In this document: in pieces, positions 1-5,586 of the stretch
Position numbering within the stretch: position 1 is the stretch's first letter
Layout of the letters: the number at the start of each line of letters is the position of its first letter
NCBI GenBank assembly: GCA_902806365.1
Contig: CADCWJ010000654.1
Coordinates: 1 to 10,393 of the forward strand
Direction of reading: 5' to 3'
DNA: 10,393 nt
Origin: an uncultured Thermomicrobiales bacterium
GTDB lineage: Bacteria; Chloroflexota; Chloroflexia; Thermomicrobiales; UBA6265
Notes under the pieces: model-generated
Databases searched by the model: none
Told to the model about the DNA's origin: nothing
What the model saw: only the letters and a program-made list of their open reading frames with translations
Program-made: the position numbers and the translations under genes

Positions 1-159
1 AAGAATGGTTACAGTGTGCTTCGGAATCGGCGCGGAGGTCAACCTTTCGCGATTGCGAATTCTTGTGCGCTTTGCCTACTGTTGGGCAGAACGCATCAAG
101 ATGGCGCATCGGGCGGCTCACCAAAGGGGCATGACGATATTTCACCGCGCCTCCCCGTT
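1..159. other. Gene-free left edge, nothing identified
   Basis: No reading frame here has a start with a ribosome binding site or a protein-like composition, and I see no tRNA or other RNA gene. A weak promoter-like pair (TTGCGA at 53-58 and TACTGT at 77-82, 18 nt apart) is present, but it matches consensus too poorly to call. The segment could be the upstream or downstream flank of a gene beyond the left edge. Confidence 0.4.
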
Positions 160-300
160 GTCATGCCGCCCCATACGCCTGCGTCATGCCACGTCGCACC
201 TTCCGTCATGCTGAGCCCTACCCCTCCGTCATGCCGACCCATACGCCTGCGTCATGCCGCCCCTCATCCCCCGTCATGCTGAGCGAAGTCGAAGCATCTC
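160..300 (+). repeat. Six tandem units of about 23 bp, ending in an intergenic repeat core
   Basis: GTCATG starts units at 160, 183, 205, 228, 251 and 273, so the period is 22-23 nt throughout. Each unit is a conserved half resembling GTCATGCTGAGC followed by a degenerate pyrimidine-rich half such as ATACGCCTGC. The last unit runs into a longer core, GTCATGCTGAGCG then AAGTCGAAGCATCTC, up to 300. This core resembles a repeat word common between genes in many unrelated bacterial genomes (from memory, not searched). There are no unique spacers between conserved repeats, so it is not a CRISPR array. It pairs in structure with the inverted units at 435-503. Its function is unknown; it might act as a transcription end for the minus-strand gene at 506-1594 or be a target for a REP-type mobilising enzyme. 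Confidence 0.8.
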
Positions 301-394
301 TCCCACGGACAGGCGTAATGGTGCCGGTCCCCGCTCCCGTGGCGCGGGGCACCCGATGCAGCGGCTGGGATTCTTCGACCCATTCGACTGCGCT

Positions 395-408
395 CCGATG
401 CCGCTTAC
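395..408 (+). repeat. Interspersed word CCGATGCCGCTTAC, copy 1
   Basis: These fourteen bases are identical to 8044-8057 (same strand) and to 2437-2450 (opposite strand). All three copies lie in gene-free DNA. This copy sits in the core between the two convergent 23-bp arrays, where it seems to interrupt the right-hand core sequence. Confidence 0.6.
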
Positions 409-434
409 CGATGGCAGCTGCTAGGGCAGGCTTT

Positions 435-503
435 CGCTCAGGATGACGGAATGGGTGCGCTCAAGATGACGGTGTAGGTGCGCTCGGGATGACGAGATGG
501 GCG
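435..503 (-). repeat. Three tandem 23-bp units, inverted relative to 160-300
   Basis: Three exactly 23-nt units (435-457, 458-480, 481-503) start with CGCTCAGGATGAC, CGCTCAAGATGAC and CGCTCGGGATGAC. Read on the minus strand they become GTCATCCTGAGCG-type words followed by a 10-nt CACCYAYNCC-like spacer, which is the same unit as in the left array. The array stops two bases before the stop codon of the secreted protein gene, so any transcript of that gene runs straight through it. Between the two arrays lie 301-434, containing a degenerate right core (GATTCTTCGACC at 369-380 and CGACTGCGCTC at 385-395) and one copy of CCGATGCCGCTTAC at 395-408. Confidence 0.8.
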
Positions 504-505
504 GG

Positions 506-1594
506 TCAGGTCACGGTAAAGGAGGTCTCCATGCCCAGGTACAGGTGTGGCAGGCCGTTTTCGTCCGGCAGCAGGCAGACGATCGTATAGTCTCCCGGTG
601 GCAGGTTCGCCAGCACTAGGGAACCCTCCGCTCCCGCCCCGACTGTCGCCTGGCCGATAAACGTGACGCCTTCCGGCAACCCCGGACCGTGGTTGCGCAG
701 CAGTGCCTCTGTCCCGGTGCCCTCCGCCAGGCTCAGCACCAGTGCCTCGTGATCCTCCCCGTCGAGGTTGGTCAGCGCGATGGCGACATCCGGGCCGACC
801 GTCTCGTCGCCCGTGATCGTGTACGCATCGTCCTGCATCGTCACCTCGAGCACGGACGCCCCATCCAGAACGCTGGGTTCCGCCGCCGCCTCATTGACGA
901 GCACCCAGCTGAGCAGGCCATCGACCCGGTCCTGGGTGAAGGTCCAGATGCTGGTCCGGCGTTGGTAGGCGACGGTGTAGGTGACCTCGGTGGTCACGGT
1001 TCGCGAATCGACAACCGTGATGTCGCGGAGCTCCACGATGCGGTGCTCGAGCGGAAGCAGGGTCGACGCGAGTTCGGCGTACAGCGTGGCCGAGATCGGC
1101 TCGCCAGTGCCGAATTGCTGGCCGCGAAAGACATCGCTCGTGATCGCGGTGAATGTCTCGACGTTGCGTTCGGTCAGGCAGCTGGTGATCGTGGTCGAGG
1201 CCGAGAGCAGCTCGGCGGTAAGCGGCGCGATGGCTGCCGATGGAGTGACCGGCGTTGCGTCCGATGAAGCGACCGGCGTTGCGTCCGATGGAGTGCCGGC
1301 CGTCCGCGTCGGCAACGGGGTTGCGGCCGCGACTGGCGTCAGGGTCTCGGTCGAGGTCAGGTCGAGCGTGGAGCGGGGAATCTCGCACGCCGAGGGCGGA
1401 CCCGGAAACGCCGCGCCGGTTCCGTCGCCGGTCTGCGCCTGGACCGTTACCGGCGCCCCCGTGAGCAGCGCCCCAAGCACCGCCACGAGCAGCGCGTCGA
1501 ACCCAAGCGAGCGGAGGCGCCGGATCGGCATGGTGCGGGAGATGGTGGCGCGACCGAACAAGGTGACGCTCGAGCGGTTCGGTCGGGTCTGCAC
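506..1594 (-). CDS. Secreted NTF2-like / cupredoxin-like domain protein
   Basis: A predicted exported protein of 362 aa. I chose the GTG at 1594 because an AGGAAAGGA ribosome site lies 9 nt upstream; the in-frame ATG at 1531 (residue 22) has none, but it would start directly before the signal peptide. Basic residues 25-28 and a hydrophobic run 34-47 end in a VQA|Q signal peptidase site near residue 53. Residues 80-125 are a Thr/Pro/Ala/Ser-rich linker with a tandem DATPV repeat. Residues about 125-235 look like an NTF2/SnoaL-type fold, with a long first helix and an E-V-T-Y-T-V strand ending in W-x-F. Residues about 245-362 look like a cupredoxin: His282, Cys340, His350 and Met355 sit where type 1 copper ligands occur, with His-x4-Met at the end. 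Cys70 and Cys139 could form a disulfide. The role is unknown; copper binding is inferred. The gene is divergent from the DoxX gene. Confidence 0.85.
   Translation of the reverse strand: MQTRPNRSSVTLFGRATISRTMPIRRLRSLGFDALLVAVLGALLTGAPVTVQAQTGDGTGAAFPGPPSACEIPRSTLDLTSTETLTPVAAATPLPTRTAGTPSDATPVASSDATPVTPSAAIAPLTAELLSASTTITSCLTERNVETFTAITSDVFRGQQFGTGEPISATLYAELASTLLPLEHRIVELRDITVVDSRTVTTEVTYTVAYQRRTSIWTFTQDRVDGLLSWVLVNEAAAEPSVLDGASVLEVTMQDDAYTITGDETVGPDVAIALTNLDGEDHEALVLSLAEGTGTEALLRNHGPGLPEGVTFIGQATVGAGAEGSLVLANLPPGDYTIVCLLPDENGLPHLYLGMETSFTVT
1247..1290. repeat. Tandem 24-bp repeat inside the secreted protein gene
   Basis: The 20-nt word GACCGGCGTTGCGTCCGATG occurs at 1247-1266 and again at 1271-1290, a period of 24 nt. 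It encodes the repeated S-D-A-T-P-V part of the linker between the signal peptide and the NTF2-like domain. Such in-frame repeats let a linker vary in length by slippage. Confidence 0.8.
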
Positions 1595-1603
1595 GGAAGC
1601 GGA

Positions 1604-1612
1604 TCCTTTCCT
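1604..1612 (-). promoter_or_regulatory. Ribosome binding site deciding the GTG start at 1594
   Basis: Read on the minus strand this is AGGAAAGGA, 9 nt before a GTG that is in frame with the secreted protein. The alternative ATG at 1531 is preceded by CATCTCCCGCACC, which has no Shine-Dalgarno match. This start gives a 24-residue extension before the basic part of the signal peptide. Confidence 0.55.
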
Positions 1613-1712
1613 GTCTTCCCTGGCGCGCGACGGAGCTTCGCCGCGGGCGGTATGCGTCTCAGGTTCGATGTGGATGAGCTGCCGACCGTGGCGGTCACGA
1701 TAAGCCCGACGG

Positions 1713-1718
1713 ATTGTA
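1713..1718 (-). promoter_or_regulatory. Candidate -10 element for the secreted protein gene
   Basis: Read on the minus strand this is TACAAT, five of six bases of the sigma-70 -10 consensus, about 119 nt before the GTG start. No good -35 hexamer is seen 16-18 nt upstream. A second, weaker candidate, TATCGT, lies at 1698-1703 on the same strand. Confidence 0.3.
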
Positions 1719-1837
1719 GCGGTTCTGGTGGCCCGGATGACACCGATCGATCGCCGCGCCTCCCCGATCGCATGTACATTTCGGTGAGCCAACGCTCGCG
1801 TGGCGCGTTCTCCTGTCTGAACGCTCGACCGGACCGG

Positions 1838-1847
1838 TTGGTATCGT
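1838..1847 (+). promoter_or_regulatory. Candidate extended -10 promoter for the DoxX gene
   Basis: TTGGTATCGT holds an extended -10 pattern (TGG followed by TATCGT) 27 nt before the ATG at 1875. The same ten bases occur at 8602-8611 before the small gene at 8675. No clear -35 is visible; TGAACG at 1818-1823 matches TTGACA at only three positions. Confidence 0.4.
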
Positions 1848-1874
1848 TGGTTAGTGCCCAGGGAGAAACAGCGC

Positions 1875-2318
1875 ATGAAAAGTCACGGGCTCCTCGTGTT
1901 GCGGCTCGTCATCGGTGGCATCTTCGCGATTCATGGCTATCCCAAGCTGTTCGGTGGCGAAGGCAAGGGCGCGGCCCTTTCCGAAACCACCAGGAAAGCG
2001 ATGGGTCAGCACTTCGTCGGCGCGATGGACGGGGGCGGGATCGCCAACGTCACGGGAATGATGCAATCGCTGGAGATGCCCAACCCGCCAACGATGGCAT
2101 GGTTGCTGGCGCTCGGTGAGTTCGCCGGCGGGATCGCCCTGGTGCTGGGCTGGAAGACGCGGCCCGTCGCGCTTGGGCTGGCCTTTTCCCAGCTCGTTGC
2201 GATCGACAAGGTTCACAAGCAGGATGGGCTCGTCGGGGGCTACGAGTTCAACGCGACACTCGTCGGAGCCTCTGTCGCACTGGCGATCGCCGGACCGGGC
2301 AAGATCGCCGTCGATTAG
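1875..2318 (+). CDS. DoxX family membrane protein
   Basis: A 147-aa integral membrane protein. The N-terminus (LRLVIGGIFAIHGYPKLFGG, residues 9-28) is the typical DoxX start: a first membrane helix followed by H-G-x-x-K-L-F. Likely membrane helices lie at about 5-22, 73-92, 96-112 and 124-141, and the G-E-F-A-G-G motif (81-86) is the usual second-helix signature. Length fits the family (about 130-160 aa). The ATG at 1875 follows GGGAG by 9 nt; an upstream in-frame GTG at 1854 lacks such a site and would overlap the promoter region. DoxX proteins are linked to quinone or thiol redox chemistry at the membrane in a few organisms, but most members, including this one, have no proven substrate. 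It stands alone: divergent from the secreted protein gene and convergent with the kinase. Confidence 0.9.
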   Translation: MKSHGLLVLRLVIGGIFAIHGYPKLFGGEGKGAALSETTRKAMGQHFVGAMDGGGIANVTGMMQSLEMPNPPTMAWLLALGEFAGGIALVLGWKTRPVALGLAFSQLVAIDKVHKQDGLVGGYEFNATLVGASVALAIAGPGKIAVD

Positions 2319-2362
2319 AGCGGTTTTCAGGAAATCGTCTGATGGGCCTGGTGGGCAATGAA

Positions 2363-2433
2363 GCCGCTAACCGGGCCAACCCCTGCGGAATGGAGGACAT
2401 GATGCATTCGCAGGGGAGGCCCCGGTAAGCGGC
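2363..2433. repeat. Long imperfect hairpin with 30/29-nt arms
   Basis: The left arm (2363-2392) pairs with the right arm (2405-2433) around a 12-nt loop. The paired blocks from outside in are GCCGCT/AGCGGC, ACCGG/CCGGT with adjoining GCC/GGC and a bulged base, CCCCTGCG/CGCAGGGG, and AATG/CATT. Interruptions are one A-A mismatch, an AA/A internal loop, and a single bulged G at 2388. It lies 44 nt past the DoxX stop and 220 nt past the kinase stop, so it could end or shield either transcript, or be a degenerate REP- or MITE-like element. Confidence 0.75.
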
Positions 2434-2435
2434 AC

Positions 2436-2452
2436 CGTAAGCGGCATCGGTG
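2436..2452 (-). repeat. Interspersed word, copy 2 (17-nt match to copy 3)
   Basis: On the minus strand this reads CACCGATGCCGCTTACG, identical over 17 bases to 8042-8058. It lies directly beside the long hairpin, whose right arm carries a further partial copy (GCCGCTTACC on the minus strand, 2424-2433). Confidence 0.65.
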
Positions 2453-2541
2453 ACCTCCCGAGGTGGATATGGGATCCGTTTCGTCCATCCCATGCCATAC
2501 CGGAGAACTCCCGCCGCACGAGACGAATCGCCGAAGCCCAC

Positions 2542-2563
2542 GGGAGGCCACCAGGGGCCTCCC
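2542..2563. terminator. GC-rich hairpin downstream of the kinase gene
   Basis: GGGAGGCC (2542-2549) pairs perfectly with GGCCTCCC (2556-2563) across a 6-nt loop. On the minus strand it sits about 90 nt past the kinase stop codon. There is no T-run after it on that strand, so a terminator role is a guess. It resembles the hairpin at 7824-7845 in size, loop length and sequence style. Confidence 0.4.
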
Positions 2564-2653
2564 CTACAAATGGGATGGTTTGCGAGCGATATGGTGGACC
2601 ACACGCCGCCCTCGGTTGTCGTTCGATGTTCCCGGCCCGAGGGCTGAGATCGC

Positions 2654-5041
2654 TTACGAGACAGTGAGCTCCGGCTGGTCCTCGACCGGCGGCGCGAGGG
2701 GCAGGGCGACGGTGAAGGTGCTTCCCCGCCCCTGCGTCGAGGACACCCAGATCCGCCCGCCATGGGCATCGATCAGCATCTTGGAGATGTGCAGGCCAAG
2801 CCCGAGACCGCCGGCCCCGGTGACATCGGCCCGGTAGAACCGCTCGAACAGTCGTCCCACGTGGTCGGGCGCGATACCGATCCCCTGATCGACGACATCG
2901 ATCCTTACCTCGTTATCGGCAATCCCGAGACGGAGCGTGACGTCGCCGCCGTCCGGGCTGTATTTCACCGCGTTGACGAGCAGGTTCTGGAGCACCTGCC
3001 CGATCCGCTGCCGGTCGACCATTGCGATCAGCGGTTCGACGCTCGTTTCGATGCGCAGCGGATGCCCATCGGTCTGCGATTCCATCAGTGCCACCTGTTC
3101 GCGGGCCAGCTCAACGAGGTTGCACGGGTCGCGCCGAAGCCGGAGCTCGCCCGCCTCGATCCGGACCAACTCGGCGAGGTCGCCGATCAGGCGATTCATG
3201 TGCTCAACCTGGGTCAGGATCCGGGAGACCGTCTGGCGGGAGCGCTCATCGAGCCCCGCCCGCCGTCGCAAGACCTGCGTCCATCCCTTGACCGCTGTAA
3301 GTGGGCTGCGCAGATCGTGCGTGACCATCGCCAGGAAATCGCGCTGCAGGCGCTCGAGGTGCTTGCGCTGGCTGATGTCCCGGATCACCGAGATGAAGAC
3401 GGGCCCGCCCGGCAGGCCGACGACGGTGGCGCGGGCCTCGACCGTAACCAGCGAGCCATCCTTGCGGCGCAGCTCCAGCTCGCCTTGCCACGTGCCATCG
3501 GTCGTGAACCGGTCGAATTCGGCCTGCGTCCAGGTGGGCTCATGGGCGACGATATCATCTGTCCGGAGCTGAAGCAGCTCCGCGCGGGTGTATCCGAGGA
3601 GCGCACTCGCCGCCGTATTCGCATCGCGGTAATAGCGGTCGGGTCCGGCGACCAGAATCGTGTCGGCGACGCCTTCGAACAGTCCGCGATACCGGGTCTC
3701 CGCGTCCTCCGCCGCTTTCCTGGCCGAACGTTCCGCCAGCAACAACGATTCGCGGGCGGTCTCGGCGCGATGGCGGTCGATCCCGATGGCAAGCGCGTTG
3801 GTAACCGCGGTCATGGCCGACCGTGTCGTCTCGTCCAGGGGATGACGGGCGAACAACGCCATCACCCCGAGCATGCGGTCGCCGACCAGCAGCGGATAGC
3901 CAACGAACGCGACCATTCCCTCGCGCCGGGCCCACTCCTGATCGTGAATCCCGGGATCGCCGATGACGTTATTGGTAAGATAGGGACGGCGCTCGAGGGC
4001 AATGCGCCCGATTTTCCACTGGCCGAGCGGGATCCGGCCATGGGCGCCATCGCGGTGGGTGTAGAGCCCGGCACTCGCCCGTAGCACCAGCAGGTTCGGA
4101 TCGTTCTCGTCGAGCGTCCAGATCCGGGCGAACGCGGCGTCGAGATGGCTCACGATCGCCTCGGCGCAGCGCCCGAGCTGCTCGTCAATGTGAAAAGTGC
4201 TCGTCAGGGCGGTTCCGACCGCCGCCATCAGATTTGCCTGCTGGATGCGCTCGCGGCGCGCGCTGATGTCGCGCGCGATGCCATGGATCAGCACTGGCAG
4301 ATTGGCGGATACAACCGGGCGACTGTTGATCTCGACCGGGACGCGGCGTCCATCCTTCGCGATCAGGTCGATCTCGTAGGTGAACTGGCTCGTGTCGCTG
4401 GCGCGCTGGCGGGCCATTTCGTGAGCACGCGCCCGGTCGTGGGGCGCGATCACCCGGTCGATCGACTGGCCGATCAGTTCGTCCGGCCGATACCCGAGCA
4501 GTTGCTCGACCGCCGGGTTGACCGCCGCCAGTTCCCCGTCGAGGCGAAGGGAATAGACGATGTCGTTGGCATGGTTCACGACATCCCGGTACCGGGCCTC
4601 GCTGACGCGCGAGGACTCCTCGGCGATTCGCCGGTCATGGATATCGAACCCGATGCCGACCCAGGCGATGTCCGACCGGTTGGGCGTGCCCATCTCCAGG
4701 AACGGCGCGACGCGGGTAAGGTGCCACCGGTAGACGCCATCGGCCCGGCGCATCCGGTACTCGATGTCGAACGCCTTGCCCGTCTCACCCGCTGTGCGCA
4801 ACGCGGTGTCGATCGTCTCGAGATCCCCGGTATGCACGGTGACCGTCCAGCCGTGCCCCCGGGCCGCCTCGGCCGAGAGTCCGGTGAAGGATCGCCAGGA
4901 AGGATTGACGTAGTCGATCGATCCATCGAGGCGGGCCGTCCAGACTGGTTGCGGGATCGCGTCGACGAGGGCCGGGATGTTCACCACCGATGGCGAAGGG
5001 GTCCCGGTCTCGCTCGGTTCGCCGGAACGCTTGTCGGCCAT
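2654..5041 (-). CDS. PAS-PAS-GAF-PAS sensor histidine kinase
   Basis: A 795-aa cytosolic histidine kinase: it senses a signal, phosphorylates its own His and passes phosphate to a response regulator. Domains in order: PAS 22-140, PAS 147-262, GAF 285-425, PAS 450-560, HisKA 565-632, HATPase 675-782. The H-box (FLAMVTHDLRSP) has His575. The N-box has Asn686 and Asn690, G1 is D-Q-G-I-G (718-722), the F-box is LFERFYR (731-737), and G2 is G-L-G-L-G from 745. All catalytic motifs are intact. No signal peptide or membrane segment is seen, so the input is probably intracellular (a ligand, redox state or oxygen), but no heme or flavin residue is obvious. The ATG at 5041 follows AGGAGG by 4 nt; the frame stays open to 5437, but that extension is Arg-rich and not protein-like. 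No response regulator gene is in the window, so it is an orphan kinase. Confidence 0.95.
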   Translation of the reverse strand: MADKRSGEPSETGTPSPSVVNIPALVDAIPQPVWTARLDGSIDYVNPSWRSFTGLSAEAARGHGWTVTVHTGDLETIDTALRTAGETGKAFDIEYRMRRADGVYRWHLTRVAPFLEMGTPNRSDIAWVGIGFDIHDRRIAEESSRVSEARYRDVVNHANDIVYSLRLDGELAAVNPAVEQLLGYRPDELIGQSIDRVIAPHDRARAHEMARQRASDTSQFTYEIDLIAKDGRRVPVEINSRPVVSANLPVLIHGIARDISARRERIQQANLMAAVGTALTSTFHIDEQLGRCAEAIVSHLDAAFARIWTLDENDPNLLVLRASAGLYTHRDGAHGRIPLGQWKIGRIALERRPYLTNNVIGDPGIHDQEWARREGMVAFVGYPLLVGDRMLGVMALFARHPLDETTRSAMTAVTNALAIGIDRHRAETARESLLLAERSARKAAEDAETRYRGLFEGVADTILVAGPDRYYRDANTAASALLGYTRAELLQLRTDDIVAHEPTWTQAEFDRFTTDGTWQGELELRRKDGSLVTVEARATVVGLPGGPVFISVIRDISQRKHLERLQRDFLAMVTHDLRSPLTAVKGWTQVLRRRAGLDERSRQTVSRILTQVEHMNRLIGDLAELVRIEAGELRLRRDPCNLVELAREQVALMESQTDGHPLRIETSVEPLIAMVDRQRIGQVLQNLLVNAVKYSPDGGDVTLRLGIADNEVRIDVVDQGIGIAPDHVGRLFERFYRADVTGAGGLGLGLHISKMLIDAHGGRIWVSSTQGRGSTFTVALPLAPPVEDQPELTVS

Positions 5042-5406
5042 CTTTCCTCCTGATCGTGCCGGAACAGAGCCGTGCGCGATGCGGACTCGAAACGACCACG
5101 CGGCGCAAAGGACGAGTATGGGGATTGCCGGTGGATGCGTCGAGTCTGTCGTATCGCCGTGTGAAAACTCCCGCCTGTGCATGGGGCGTCGCCGGCTTGC
5201 AGCCCGGTGCTCCGTGCGGTGCTGTGGCACCCATCGTCTCCCCCGGCTACCATAACCCCAGCACGGAGCAGACCGCACCGCTGGCTCGTCACGGAGTCCC
5301 GGTCCATCTCGGCTCGTCCCTTCCGGGCTGGTGATGGGAAACGAGCGCGAGACAGGCCAGAGACCATTCGTTGGCACCACGGTGTTTGCCCGGGGGCGTC
5401 GTGTGC

Positions 5407-5422
5407 GGTCACGGTCGTGACC
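5407..5422. promoter_or_regulatory. Operator-like 16-bp inverted repeat
   Basis: GGTCACG and CGTGACC form perfect 7-bp arms around a 2-bp centre. Compact symmetric sites of this size are typical for dimeric regulators. It lies between divergent genes, 165 nt before the S9-like start and 366 nt before the kinase start, so either could be the target. No regulator gene is present in the window to link to it. Confidence 0.35.
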
Positions 5423-5520
5423 AACCCAGACGAACAATCAACATGAGCCGCCATGTTCCGGGTTGCCCCGGAGCCTGGGCGCTCGGGACGATGCAGCCGC
5501 CCTTGGGCATGGTCGCCTCA

Positions 5521-5552
5521 TTCCGCCGGTGAGCGTTGGCTGACCGGCGGAA
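5521..5552. promoter_or_regulatory. 10-bp stem hairpin just upstream of the S9-like gene
   Basis: TTCCGCCGGT (5521-5530) pairs perfectly with ACCGGCGGAA (5543-5552) across a 12-nt loop. It ends 34 nt before the ATG at 5587. It could be an mRNA leader hairpin affecting translation or stability, or a DNA operator. No T-run follows, so attenuation by an intrinsic terminator is not indicated. Confidence 0.5.
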
Positions 5553-5586
5553 CGATGGCGGCATTGATGAGTGAAAGACGAGTTCG

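Larger units (their letters stand above)
2319..2653. other. Convergent gap filled with inverted repeats
   Basis: This 335-nt gap between the stops of the DoxX and kinase genes has no supportable gene. It holds a 71-nt hairpin (2363-2433), a 14-nt interspersed word (2437-2450), a 7-bp inverted repeat ATGGGAT/ATCCCAT (2469-2475 and 2487-2493, 11-nt loop) and an 8-bp GC-rich hairpin (2542-2563). None is followed by a U-tract, so if they end transcription they are not classical intrinsic terminators. Confidence 0.7.
5042..5586. other. Divergent gap with several inverted repeats
   Basis: This 545-nt gap between the divergent kinase and S9-like genes has no convincing gene. The right half is rich in short inverted repeats: GGTCACG/CGTGACC (5407-5422), AACATG/CATGTT (5440-5457), TCCGGG/CCCGGA (5457-5472), GCCC/GGGC (5499-5508) and a 10-bp stem at 5521-5552. 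They would lie in a long 5' leader of the S9-like gene if its promoter is near 5400, but I find no good promoter and no match to a riboswitch class that I know. On the kinase side the only -10-like word is TATGGT (minus, 5249-5254), about 210 nt from its start. Confidence 0.6.

Noticed and set aside
160..300. Possible CRISPR array from the regular spacing of GTCATG
   Set aside because: The whole 23-nt unit is repeated, with no unique spacers of 30 nt or more between conserved repeats, and the inverted second array does not fit a CRISPR locus.
1532..1876. Longer N-terminus of the secreted protein (start at 1876)
   Set aside because: The extra codons are Arg-rich, overlap the divergent DoxX start and would bury the signal peptide; the GTG at 1594 has a good ribosome site.
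2762..4084. Long plus-strand frame opposite the kinase gene
   Set aside because: It is antisense to a kinase with intact motifs. Long antisense frames are expected in GC-rich genes, and its composition (Asp/Arg/Pro-rich without domains) is not protein-like.
5042..5437. N-terminal extension of the kinase by 132 codons
   Set aside because: The ATG at 5041 has AGGAGG just upstream and begins a normal protein; the extension is Arg/Ser/Pro-rich, has no family similarity and covers the divergent control region.
5430..5586. T-box or other riboswitch upstream of the S9-like gene
   Set aside because: No T-box signature sequence, no terminator with U-tract and no known aptamer core could be found, and the downstream gene is not a tRNA ligase or amino-acid gene.
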